Below are positions 39,514 to 48,555 of a stretch of 64,000 nt of DNA, one piece after another (position 1 is the stretch's first letter; every line of letters begins with the position of its first letter). This DNA is from Anabaena sp. UHCC 0204 (GTDB lineage Bacteria > Cyanobacteriota > Cyanobacteriia > Cyanobacteriales > Nostocaceae). The DNA lies in assembly GCF_009711975.1 (NCBI RefSeq), contig NZ_VIKW01000002.1:206093-270092 (forward strand), read 5' to 3'. The position numbers and the translations under genes were made by a program. Under the pieces are notes generated by a model. The model was not told where the DNA came from and made no database searches. It worked only from the letters and a program-made list of their open reading frames with translations.

Positions 39514-40392
39514 TTACCAAAAAATACATTTTTTTTGTGCTTCTGAAAGATTTTTGCTCAGGAGACGTAAATCATTGTATGCAAGAGTAGGTGTACCATA
39601 CAATACTTGTTTATGCCTTCTAGTAGTGTAATCAAAAAAGATCGTAAATCGGTCGGAAACAATAGGTGGTTTACCTCTATGAAAAATATTAGCTGTATCA
39701 GCAATGATAACTGTACCAGCAATGCCGGTGCATGATTTATAAATTGATGATGATATAACTCCTTGCATAATTTTGTCTTGAATGTAGCCAGATGTATATT
39801 TTAAACACTGAGCGATTTTTGATGTGAAAGGCTTAGGAATATATTGAAAAGGTCCATGATCTTCACTAACATCATGTAAGTAAATAATGATTTTTAAAAT
39901 TTTTCGGTCTTCTTGATCTATATGCCATAATCTTGAACCTACTTCTATGCCATTGGCAATATCTCGGCGAAAATATGCACCTTGATAAGCTACTGGTAAA
40001 CCAATAAAATGTTCGATGATATTAAGTAAACGCTGTTCTAGTCCCCATAAAAAAATTTTTGGATATGCCATTATTTGTTGAGGACTAGCATGAGTAACAA
40101 TTTGATTGGGTTGAAAAAATATATGTTGTGATATTTGTGGAATCAACTTTTGGGCTGATTCAATCATCTCAGGTGTAGATGTAATTTTCAATTTTTCCAA
40201 AGTAGTAATTACAACTCCTTCTTTTTTAAGTCTCTCCACTAAATCAAGGTCTTTTGGTGGAATAGGAGGAAGATTGTGAATATTTTTTTCTATAGCTTTT
40301 TGATAAAAACAATCAGCTTGATGTTTTGTATATGGATGTGTATCAATTTTTCTTAAAATTTTTTTCCGAATCTTCAGCAAAATCTTATTCAC
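39514..40392 (-). CDS. PhyH-type Fe(II)/2-oxoglutarate dioxygenase
   Basis: 292 residues. H157-x-D159 in SRLWHIDQED and the distal H238 in ADTANIFHRG form the iron-binding triad. R248 in VSDRFTIFFDYTT is placed for 2-oxoglutarate binding. The N-terminal 100 residues are helical and basic. Overall pattern matches the phytanoyl-CoA dioxygenase-like family, whose members hydroxylate small molecules or lipids. No biosynthetic cluster surrounds it, so the substrate cannot be inferred beyond its lipase neighbour. Very AT-rich coding sequence. Confidence 0.8.
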   Translation of the reverse strand: MNKILLKIRKKILRKIDTHPYTKHQADCFYQKAIEKNIHNLPPIPPKDLDLVERLKKEGVVITTLEKLKITSTPEMIESAQKLIPQISQHIFFQPNQIVTHASPQQIMAYPKIFLWGLEQRLLNIIEHFIGLPVAYQGAYFRRDIANGIEVGSRLWHIDQEDRKILKIIIYLHDVSEDHGPFQYIPKPFTSKIAQCLKYTSGYIQDKIMQGVISSSIYKSCTGIAGTVIIADTANIFHRGKPPIVSDRFTIFFDYTTRRHKQVLYGTPTLAYNDLRLLSKNLSEAQKKCIFW

Positions 40393-40894
40393 AAATTATT
40401 ATCCTTATGTTATTGATATTTGATGCCAGTTGCCCAGATTGAGGTTAATTTTAAGATATTTCAAAATTATGAATAACTATAAATGCAATTGACATTAAGA
40501 TATCTGTTTTTATATTTATAAAAATCATACTATTGATAGTTGTTATATAGGAATTAACTTTAATTCTGATAAATTGAAGTGGGTATTCTTACTCAGTTCA
40601 TTATATAGTTATCGCCCTTGATGCAATACAATCGAGGGCGCAGACCCTGCGCCCCTACAGGCTTTATGATTGGCTGACTGTATCTCACAAAGAGTGCATA
40701 CCGCTATATTTGATTTATGAAATACAGCAGATTGCTAGTGAATAAGGATAAACAAAAACTTATTACACAGTCATGATGTTAGTAATAATGCTATTGATAA
40801 AATTATAATTGGGAGATGAAAATAATTTGTGCTATAAAACTTACATTCGTTAAAGTGATTGCATATAAAGATCAAATTAAGTGAATTTAATAAA
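40393..40894. other. Intergenic region containing the second 54-bp repeat
   Basis: About 500 bp, mostly AT-rich, between divergent genes. The only identifiable item is the repeat at 40608-40661. Confidence 0.6.
40608..40661 (+). repeat. 54-bp dispersed repeat, copy 2
   Basis: Base-for-base the same as 38137-38190 and in the same orientation. Contains GGGCGCAGACCCTGCGCCC. Together the pair forms 2.47-kb direct repeats around three genes. Confidence 0.95.
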
Positions 40895-42088
40895 ATGGAT
40901 TTTAGTCAACTCCTGGCTGATAAAACTGATACCATCATAGATAGATGGGTGACGGCTGTTCTTCAAGATCATCAAATTGAACGTACTGATACTTTATCAT
41001 ACGGTGCGATCAAAAATCACATTCCATACGTCTTGAAAGCAATGGTGACGGTACTTTCAGAATTTCAGAATAATGATTTAAAGTCAATAGTAAGCGCCAG
41101 TTGGCATCATGGAGTAATTAGAGCTACACAAGGCTTTAATCCTGTAGAAATTGCTAGGGAATATCATCATTTAAGAACCGTAATATTTGACACTATCCAA
41201 GCAGATTTATTGCAAGGAAATCCTACAGATATTATTCGGGCTATGCGATTAATTAATGTTGTAATTGATGAAGCGATCGCTCGGTGTTTCAGTAGTTATG
41301 TTGATGAACGATTACGAGAATTAGAACATCTACATAATACTTTGGCATTACATAATCAAGAACTAACTCGTTTAATTAATGCTAATCAAGAAAATCTCTC
41401 TCTCCTAGCTCATGATTTAAAACAACCTCTAGCTTCCATTATTGGTTATTCCGATTTATTTTTGCGTCAACATCGCCAAACCAAACTAAAAGATAGTTAT
41501 ACCAACATCGAACATATTGAAAGAGTGTTACGTAATGGTAGACATTTGTTACATTTAATTAATGATTTACTAGAATTATCACAGTATGAAGCCGGAAAAA
41601 TCAAACTTAAACTGACATCAGTTGATGTCTGTGAAATTATTGATAATGTTTGTAAAATGTTAGATCCTTTAGCATCTGAAAAAGATTTATCCCTTGTAGT
41701 AAATTGTGAACAATATCCCCAAAAAATAATCACAGACCCATTTCAATTACAACAAATTATCACAAATCTTGTTAGTAATGCGATTCGCTATACAAAATCA
41801 GGAGGTATTCAGATTACTTGTCATGTATTAGATAATCAAAAGTGGAAATTTGTCGTTGCTGATACAGGTATTGGAATTAAATCAGAAGACCAGAAGCATA
41901 TTTTTGAACCCTATTTTCGTTGCAATAATCAAAATTACCACCTTCCTGATAGCACTGGTTTAGGTTTAGCAATAGTTTCGCGGTTAGTGAAACTGTTACA
42001 AGGTGAAATTATGCTATTTTCTCAACCGGGTATTGGTTCTACATTTACTGTAATTTTGCCATTACACCTGAAAATCTCATCAAGTTGA
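40895..42088 (+). CDS. Soluble sensor histidine kinase with RsbRD-like N-terminus
   Basis: 397 residues from ATG 40895 (MDFSQLLADKTDTIIDRW); a TTG at 40859 would add 12 residues without support. Residues 1 to about 145 are an all-helical domain resembling the RsbRD/globin-like sensor N-terminus (I..RWVTAVLQDH..., SWHHGVIRATQGFNPVEIAREYHHLR). HisKA follows with HDLKQPLASIIGYSDLF (His near 178), then HATPase_c with NLVSNAIRY, DTGIGIKSED and STGLGLAIVSR. No membrane helix and no adjacent regulator gene. A HIP1 site is near 41272. Confidence 0.9.
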   Translation: MDFSQLLADKTDTIIDRWVTAVLQDHQIERTDTLSYGAIKNHIPYVLKAMVTVLSEFQNNDLKSIVSASWHHGVIRATQGFNPVEIAREYHHLRTVIFDTIQADLLQGNPTDIIRAMRLINVVIDEAIARCFSSYVDERLRELEHLHNTLALHNQELTRLINANQENLSLLAHDLKQPLASIIGYSDLFLRQHRQTKLKDSYTNIEHIERVLRNGRHLLHLINDLLELSQYEAGKIKLKLTSVDVCEIIDNVCKMLDPLASEKDLSLVVNCEQYPQKIITDPFQLQQIITNLVSNAIRYTKSGGIQITCHVLDNQKWKFVVADTGIGIKSEDQKHIFEPYFRCNNQNYHLPDSTGLGLAIVSRLVKLLQGEIMLFSQPGIGSTFTVILPLHLKISSS

Positions 42089-42213
42089 TTTCAGTCTAAC
42101 AGTGGGTAAGTGCTTGATCAAGAAGTTTTTCGTTATGAAATGTGAGAATTTTGTGCATTTTTCTTTAGACAATATTATTGCATTAACTAAATTTCTACCC
42201 CACGGGGGTGTTT

Positions 42214-42393
42214 GAATCATTGGCGTTGCTGATAGCCATATTGAGGTATGAAATTCCTAAATTGAACCTTTAAAACTCTTACCTTTGCGTCTTTGCTACG
42301 GCAGTCGCTCATGGGGGAAACCCCCAAGACCGCGCTGCCTCGCCTTTGCGTGAGACTAAAATTCATACCCTTAATCAGCAACGCCGAATCATT
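42214..42393. repeat. MITE-like element with GGCGTTGCTGAT ends and nested repeats
   Basis: Left GGCGTTGCTGAT (42222-42233) and right ATCAGCAACGCC (42374-42385) are perfect inverted ends, extended by GGTATGAAAT (42245-42254) and ATTCATACCC (42361-42370). Inside lies a CTTTGCGTCTTTGC / CCTTTGCGTGAG repeat, itself split by a block with the hairpin GGGGGAAACCCCC. The rest of 42089-42645 holds another nested repeat (TCCTCTGCGG..., 42437-42480) and no gene. Confidence 0.75.
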
Positions 42394-42645
42394 AATAGGA
42401 CTTAAGCAATAACTCTCTGAAACTCTTATTTCTCCGCATCCTCTGCGGTATGGCTAACGCCACGCTTCGCATTAGCGATACGTTTCTTCAAGATTAAGTT
42501 AACATCTCCTTTAAATGTTGTGTTGTATACAAATATAATTCTACAAGGAAAACTAAGCATAAACATGACGAGAAGTGGTTTCTGTAGAAATTGCTGATGA
42601 GAGATAAAATATAAGAACTAAAGGAAGGGTTTGCCAAGAATTAAT

Positions 42646-43038
42646 ATGCGATTACTACACACCATGCTTAGGGTAGGTAATTTAGATCAGTCTTTGAAAT
42701 TTTACTGCGATGTGCTGGGAATGAAGTTACTCAGACGTAAAGATTATCCAAGTGGAGAATTTACCCTGGCTTTTGTTGGTTATGGAGAAGAAAGTGATCA
42801 CACCGTACTAGAACTTACCCACAACTGGGGCGTAGAAAAGTATGATTTAGGTAATGCCTATGGTCATATTGCTTTGGGAGTGGATGATATTTACGCTACC
42901 TGTGAGACGATTAAACAACTTGGCGGTAAAGTAGTCCGAGAACCGGGTCCTATGAAACATGGTTCTACGGTAATTGCTTTCGTGGAAGATCCAGATGGTT
43001 ATAAAGTTGAATTAATTCAGTTGAAAGATCAAGGATAA
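42646..43038 (+). CDS. gloA: Glyoxalase I (lactoylglutathione lyase)
   Basis: 130 residues from ATG 42646; a TTG at 42631 after AAGGAAGG is an alternative start. It isomerises the glutathione-methylglyoxal hemithioacetal to lactoylglutathione. Metal ligands H5, E56, H74 and E122 are all present and fall at exactly the residue numbers of Escherichia coli GlxI, so it is probably the Ni-preferring class. NSYGH-like AYGHIALGV and [11 protein letters not shown] motifs are intact. Confidence 0.95.
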   Translation: MRLLHTMLRVGNLDQSLKFYCDVLGMKLLRRKDYPSGEFTLAFVGYGEESDHTVLELTHNWGVEKYDLGNAYGHIALGVDDIYATCETIKQLGGKVVREPGPMKHGSTVIAFVEDPDGYKVELIQLKDQG

Positions 43039-43101
43039 TCTAGGGTAGAGGGTAGGAAGACAAAGAACTTCTTTACCCATTACCAATTCCACCCCTAAAC
43101 A

Positions 43102-43130
43102 AAAATCTAAAATCTAAAATCTAAAATTTT
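43102..43130. repeat. Heptamer array (AAAATCT)n before clpB
   Basis: Three direct AAAATCT units end 4 bp before the clpB ATG, displacing any normal ribosome binding site. Confidence 0.85.
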
Positions 43131-43134
43131 ACAA

Positions 43135-45792
43135 ATGCAGCCTACAGACCCCGATAAATTTACTGATACAGCCTGGGAAGCAATCACAAAATCCCAAGAC
43201 GTAGTTCGTGCTTATAAACAACAACAATTAGAGGTTGAACATTTAATTATTGCGCTTTTAGAAGAACCTACCAGCCTTGCTACAGCTATTCTCACCCGTG
43301 CGGAAGTGGATTCTGGGCGATTTAAACAACAATTAGAGGCTTTTACCCAACGTCAACCAAAAGTAGGTAAAAGTGATCAACTTTACCTGGGACGTAATTT
43401 AGATTTACTCTTAGATAAAGCTGATGAAATTAGAGTGAAAATGAGGGAGGAGGAAATCTCGGAAGGGCATATAATCCTAGCTTTCGGTAGTGATGAACGG
43501 ATTGGTAGAAGATTATTCAAAAGCTTAAATGTAGATATTGTTCAGTTAGAACTTGGGGTGAAATCTGTTCGTACTAGTCCCGCTATCAAAGCATCCCCCA
43601 AGGTAGAAGCAGATGTCCCTTATGAAGCTTTAAAAAGATTTGGACAAGATTTGACAGAACAGGCAAAAGCGGGAAAATTAGATCCTGTGATTGGCCGAGA
43701 TGATGAAATTCGGAGAGTAATTCAGGTATTATCGCGTCGTAGCAAAAATAACCCTGTGTTAATTGGTGAGCCGGGAGTTGGAAAAACTGCGATCGCTGAA
43801 GCATTGGCACAAAGAATGGTAAATGGTGACGTTCCTGAATCTTTGAAAAACCGCCAATTGATCTCTTTAGATATCGGTAGCTTGATTGCTGGGGCAAAAT
43901 ACCGAGGTGAGTTTGAAGACCGTTTAAAAAATGTTCTCCATGAAGTTACTGAATCTAATGGGCAAGTAGTTTTATTTATTGATGAACTTCATACCGTCGT
44001 TGGGGCTGGTTCTAATCAACAAGGTTCAATGGATGCCGGAAACTTACTTAAACCAATGTTGGCGCGTGGTGAATTGCGCTGCATTGGTGCAACGACCTTA
44101 GATGAATATCGTAAATTTATTGAAAAAGACGCAGCTTTAGAAAGAAGATTTCAACAAGTATATGTAGATCAACCAACGGTAGAAAACACAATTTCCATTT
44201 TGCGGGGTTTGAAAGAGCGTTATGAAGTGCATCATAACGTCAAGATTTCTGATTCTGCTTTAGTAGCTGCTGCAACCTTATCAGCGCGTTATATTGCAGA
44301 TCGCTTCCTACCAGATAAAGCCATTGACTTGGTTGATGAAGCCGCAGCGAAATTGAAAATGGAAATCACTTCCAAACCAGCGGAATTAGAAACTATTGAC
44401 AGACGTTTAATGCAGCTAGAAATGGAAAAGCTGTCATTATCTGGAGAAGAACAGAGTATTTCTCCAACCAGAGAAAGGTTAGAACGCATTCAGGAAGAAA
44501 TTGCCAGTTTAACCATCAAACAGCAAATATTTAATGAACAATGGCAAGGTGAGAAACAGATATTAGAATCTATTAGCAGCTTAAAGAAAGAAGAAGATGC
44601 GTTGCGGGTACAAATTGAACAAGCAGAACGGGACTATGATTTAAATACAGCCGCTCAACTTAAATACGGTAAATTAGAGGGAGTACAGAGAGAGCGAGAA
44701 GTAAAAGAAGCGAAACTGTTAGAAATTCAAAGCCAAGGTTCTACTTTGTTGCGCGAACAAGTCACCGAAGCCGATATTGCCGAAATCGTGGCTAAATGGA
44801 CAGGAATCCCTGTAAATCGGCTTTTGGAATCAGAACGGCAAAAATTACTCAAACTCGAAAGTCATTTACACGAAAGGGTAATTGGTCAAGAAGAAGCCGT
44901 TTCCGCCGTCTCTGCGGCGATTCGTCGCGCCCGTGCTGGGATGAAAGACCCCTCTCGACCCATTGGTTCATTTTTGTTTATGGGACCAACTGGCGTGGGT
45001 AAAACCGAACTCGCCCGCGCCTTAGCTCAGTTTCTCTTTGATTCGGATGATGCTTTGGTGCGTTTGGATATGTCCGAGTACATGGAAAAACACTCAGTTT
45101 CCCGCCTCGTAGGTGCGCCTCCTGGATACATCGGTTATGAAGAAGGTGGACAACTTTCCGAAGCAATTCGCAGACATCCCTATTCTGTTGTGCTGTTGGA
45201 TGAAGTGGAAAAAGCCCATCCCGATGTATTTAATATTCTGCTGCAAGTATTAGATGATGGTAGAGTTACGGATTCTCAAGGGAGGGCTGTAGATTTCCGT
45301 AATACTGTTATAGTCATGACTAGTAACATCGGTAGTGAGCATATTCTGGATGTATCTGGTGATGATTCCAAGTATGATATGATGCGGAATAGAGTGATGG
45401 AAGGTTTGCGATCGCACTTCCGCCCCGAATTCCTTAACCGCATTGATGACTTAATTCTTTTTCATGCTCTTAACCGCTCAGAAATGGGGCATATTATCCG
45501 TATTCAACTCAAACGAGTGGAAAACCTGCTGAAAGAGCAAAAAATCTCCTTTGAGATATCCCAAGCCGCTTGTGATCATCTGGTAGAAGCTGGTTATGAT
45601 CCAGTTTATGGCGCACGTCCCTTAAAACGGTCAATTCAGCGAGAGGTAGAAAATCCCTTAGCTACAAAGTTACTGGAAAATACCTTTATTGCTGGTGATA
45701 CAATCATTATTGATATGGGGGAAACTGGTTTAACTTTTAACAAAAAAGCAGCAGTATCTTTACCTACTAGTGTAAAATTGTTAGAAGTTTAA
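43135..45792 (+). CDS. clpB: ClpB disaggregase
   Basis: 885 residues, normal for ClpB. Order: Clp-N domain (1-150), AAA1 with Walker A GEPGVGKT (about 210-217) and [12 protein letters not shown], the long coiled-coil M-domain (about 405-530, which separates ClpB from ClpA/C), AAA2 with GPTGVGKT (617-624) and [14 protein letters not shown], arginine finger region [11 protein letters not shown], and a C-terminal D2 small domain. It rescues aggregated proteins together with DnaK. No Shine-Dalgarno is visible because a heptamer array abuts the start. HIP1 sites are within the gene. Confidence 0.96.
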   Translation: MQPTDPDKFTDTAWEAITKSQDVVRAYKQQQLEVEHLIIALLEEPTSLATAILTRAEVDSGRFKQQLEAFTQRQPKVGKSDQLYLGRNLDLLLDKADEIRVKMREEEISEGHIILAFGSDERIGRRLFKSLNVDIVQLELGVKSVRTSPAIKASPKVEADVPYEALKRFGQDLTEQAKAGKLDPVIGRDDEIRRVIQVLSRRSKNNPVLIGEPGVGKTAIAEALAQRMVNGDVPESLKNRQLISLDIGSLIAGAKYRGEFEDRLKNVLHEVTESNGQVVLFIDELHTVVGAGSNQQGSMDAGNLLKPMLARGELRCIGATTLDEYRKFIEKDAALERRFQQVYVDQPTVENTISILRGLKERYEVHHNVKISDSALVAAATLSARYIADRFLPDKAIDLVDEAAAKLKMEITSKPAELETIDRRLMQLEMEKLSLSGEEQSISPTRERLERIQEEIASLTIKQQIFNEQWQGEKQILESISSLKKEEDALRVQIEQAERDYDLNTAAQLKYGKLEGVQREREVKEAKLLEIQSQGSTLLREQVTEADIAEIVAKWTGIPVNRLLESERQKLLKLESHLHERVIGQEEAVSAVSAAIRRARAGMKDPSRPIGSFLFMGPTGVGKTELARALAQFLFDSDDALVRLDMSEYMEKHSVSRLVGAPPGYIGYEEGGQLSEAIRRHPYSVVLLDEVEKAHPDVFNILLQVLDDGRVTDSQGRAVDFRNTVIVMTSNIGSEHILDVSGDDSKYDMMRNRVMEGLRSHFRPEFLNRIDDLILFHALNRSEMGHIIRIQLKRVENLLKEQKISFEISQAACDHLVEAGYDPVYGARPLKRSIQREVENPLATKLLENTFIAGDTIIIDMGETGLTFNKKAAVSLPTSVKLLEV

Positions 45793-45838
45793 ATTTTATT
45801 AAACGCTAGGGCAGAATTAAAAATTAAAGAATCTGATA

Positions 45839-45864
45839 ACACAAGGTTTTTTGTGTAATTTTTA
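45839..45864 (+). terminator. clpB terminator
   Basis: ACACAA (45839-45844) pairs with TTGTGT (45851-45856) around GGTTTT, followed by AATTTTTA. Weak stem but correct position. Confidence 0.5.
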
Positions 45865-45923
45865 ATGATTGCTTAACTGATAATGCTTTGTAGTATGAAT
45901 ACGGCTGAAAAGAGTAGGTAAAA

Positions 45924-47441
45924 ATGAATCTTTTTACAGGAAAAGCTATAAAGTGGATAGTAATTTTTATCATTACCGCTTTGTGTGTAGTAATGATCAG
46001 AGTTAAATTAGAAGACCTTTCGCGCAAACAAACAGAAGGATGGACCCAAACAAGCCAACCATTCCCAGGATACGAAGAAATAGATGCAAAAATTAAGACT
46101 ACTTTTATAAATGAAAACCAATCCCCTTTTTTGCGATACAAAGCGTTATTTGAATATTTTACTCTTGGCTTTATCAAATACCGTTCTCCTCATGGGGCGT
46201 TAATTTATTACCCAGGTGCTGCTAGTTCTCATGGAAGAAAGGTAGATGCATTAGAAGGATTTGCCCGTTTTTTCCCTCTAGCTGCTGTATGGATGTCCTC
46301 TGGACATGGAAATATTGTAGATATTAATAATGAAAAGATTGATCTAATTCAAATTTTACATCAAGGTATAGTTGCAGGAACTGATCTCCAAAATACCGAA
46401 TATTGGGGACAAATGAAAAACCGGGATCAACGTATTGTCGAAGCAGCCGATATTGCGCTGGGACTTTGGATTAGTCGTAATCATCTTTGGACTACCTTTT
46501 CACCTCAAGAACGCCAACAAATTGTGACTTGGTTAGAACAAGTAATGGATCAAAAATTGCATGATAACAATTGGTATCTTTTTCCGATAATTATTCAAAA
46601 ATCCCTGGAAAGTCTAGGAGTAAGTAACAACAAATATGACAAATTAATTGAGGATTTATATCAAGATTATAAACAACGCTATTACATAGGAGAGGGCTGG
46701 TTTAATGACCCACCTAAGGGCGTAGATTATTATAATGCTTGGGCTATTCATTATAGTCTTTTCTGGTTAGATCAAATAGATCCTCAGTTTGACCCTATTT
46801 TTATTAGAAAAACCCACGCAGAGTTCTTAAAGTTTTACCGATATTTCTTTAGTAAAAATGGGTTTCCCTCTATGGGAAGAAGTATCTGTTACCGCATGGC
46901 TGCACCAGCACCAATAGTGACTGGAACTATGTTAGCACCAAAGGAGATATCCCCAGGTTTTGCTTTGGGCGCTTTAGATTTAACTTGGCGTTTTTTTGTA
47001 GAGAAAAATTCATTGCAGAAAGGTACAGTTACACAAGGTTATTTTACTCCAGACTTAAGTATTATTGATTCATACTCAGGACCTGGTAGTTGTTTATGGT
47101 CTCTGCGTTCTCTGATTGTTGCTTTTTATGTAGATAAATTTATTCCTTTGTGGAATTCATCTCCAGAGAAATTACCTATTGAAGTTGCTGATTTTTCTGA
47201 AGTTAATAAGTCTATTGGATGGCGCATTAAAGGGGACAAATTAACACAAAATATTGAATTAGAACTGTTGAAAAACCAAGGTAATAAATTTACAAAAATT
47301 AAGCAATATGGCATATTTAATCAAATCAAAGAGTTTATTGCTAAACGTCCTTTTCGTCCTCAAAACTATGAAGCACTATATCGCCGTCCTTCATATTCTA
47401 CTGCTTCACCAGTATCAAATCCTCAAAAAGATAATATTTAA
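45924..47441 (+). CDS. DUF2264 domain protein, membrane-anchored
   Basis: 505 residues. An N-terminal membrane helix (about 10-27, WIVIFIITALCVVMI) anchors a large domain of the DUF2264 type: RYKALFEYFTLGF, SSHGRKVDALEGFARFFPLAAVWM, LHDNNWYLFPIIIQKSLESLG, GEGWFNDPPKGVDYYNAWAIHY and FPSMGRSICYRMAA. The family is predicted to adopt an (alpha/alpha)6 toroid like many glycan-active enzymes. The glycosyltransferase gene starts 49 bp downstream, so a two-gene unit for extracellular glycan synthesis or trimming is likely. Catalytic activity has not been assigned for this family as far as I know. Confidence 0.8.
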   Translation: MNLFTGKAIKWIVIFIITALCVVMIRVKLEDLSRKQTEGWTQTSQPFPGYEEIDAKIKTTFINENQSPFLRYKALFEYFTLGFIKYRSPHGALIYYPGAASSHGRKVDALEGFARFFPLAAVWMSSGHGNIVDINNEKIDLIQILHQGIVAGTDLQNTEYWGQMKNRDQRIVEAADIALGLWISRNHLWTTFSPQERQQIVTWLEQVMDQKLHDNNWYLFPIIIQKSLESLGVSNNKYDKLIEDLYQDYKQRYYIGEGWFNDPPKGVDYYNAWAIHYSLFWLDQIDPQFDPIFIRKTHAEFLKFYRYFFSKNGFPSMGRSICYRMAAPAPIVTGTMLAPKEISPGFALGALDLTWRFFVEKNSLQKGTVTQGYFTPDLSIIDSYSGPGSCLWSLRSLIVAFYVDKFIPLWNSSPEKLPIEVADFSEVNKSIGWRIKGDKLTQNIELELLKNQGNKFTKIKQYGIFNQIKEFIAKRPFRPQNYEALYRRPSYSTASPVSNPQKDNI

Positions 47442-47490
47442 AAAGGTTACAAATTAGCAGATTTACTCAAAAATTTATAACTTAATAATT

Positions 47491-48426
47491 ATGGAACTAA
47501 TTTCTGTGATCATCCCTGTGTATAATGGCGAAAAAACGATCAAAGGAACTATAGAATCTGTTTTACAACAAACTTATGCTCACTTTGAACTGATTGTTAT
47601 TAATTCAGATTCTAGTGATGGAACATTCGAGATAGTTTCTAGTATCCAAGATCAAAGAATAAAAATATATAATTATCCAAAAGCAAATGCGGCAGTTAAT
47701 AGAAATCGTGGTTTAATTTATGCTAAAGGTGAATTTGTTAGCTTTATAGATGCTGATGATATTTGGACAGCAGATAAACTGGAAGCACAATATACAGTGC
47801 TTAGAGAAAATCCTCAATCTGGTTTAGCCTACAGTTGGACTGATGTCATTGATGAACTAGATAAATTTGTGCGTCCATGTAGTTATGCTACTTGGCAAGG
47901 AGATGTTTATACAAAACTATTATTAAAGGATTTTATTGCGAGTGGATCTAATGTCATGATTCGCAAAAATATTTTAGCTAAAGTAGGTGGCTTTAATGAA
48001 TCTCTCACTAATGCTCAAGATAGTGATATGTGGCAACGTTTAGCTGCAATAACTGATTTTGTATGTGTGCCAAAAGTGCAAATTTTATATCGCATTATCC
48101 CTAATTCTATGTCATCTAATGTTTTGGGCATGGAAGCAGCAAAATTACAAATTATAGAAAGTGGTTTTTCTAGCCAAAAAGCAAAATCCCTAGAGCATCT
48201 CAAAAAATACGCTTTATCTAATCTTTATCAATACCTAACTTTCAAGTCTTTAGAAGCACCTCCAGACAAAATCGAACGCTGGACATCTATACGATTTCTG
48301 TGGAATTGGGTGCGGTATAATCCAGCCGTGCTAAAACAACGCCAAACTATGTTGATAGCAGTGTTTAAAATAGCTTTTCCTCGACTATACTACTCTTTTA
48401 AAAAGTTTTGGAAAGCCAATAACTAA
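47491..48426 (+). CDS. Glycosyltransferase family 2, HpsG paralogue
   Basis: 311 residues, GT-A fold: SVIIPVYNGEKTIKGTIESVLQQT, INSDSSDGTF, NRNRGLIYAKGEFVSFIDADDIWTADKLEAQ (DxD metal site) and NAQDSDMWQRLA. It is similar over its length to HpsG at 35281-36240 (shared AYSWTD, SGSN/NGSN, FVCVP..QILYRI). Probably co-transcribed with the DUF2264 gene. Likely builds a surface polysaccharide related to the hps product; donor and acceptor sugars are unknown. Confidence 0.88.
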   Translation: MELISVIIPVYNGEKTIKGTIESVLQQTYAHFELIVINSDSSDGTFEIVSSIQDQRIKIYNYPKANAAVNRNRGLIYAKGEFVSFIDADDIWTADKLEAQYTVLRENPQSGLAYSWTDVIDELDKFVRPCSYATWQGDVYTKLLLKDFIASGSNVMIRKNILAKVGGFNESLTNAQDSDMWQRLAAITDFVCVPKVQILYRIIPNSMSSNVLGMEAAKLQIIESGFSSQKAKSLEHLKKYALSNLYQYLTFKSLEAPPDKIERWTSIRFLWNWVRYNPAVLKQRQTMLIAVFKIAFPRLYYSFKKFWKANN

Positions 48427-48555
48427 ATCTAACCAGAATGTGATGTAGGGAAATCCGCATCAGTATTAGGGTGTAAACAAACCCAGACAAGAGAAGCGAT
48501 CGCTCTCGCAATCCGATTAAAATTCAGAGTGAGCGAATTTTATTAAACCAAGACT

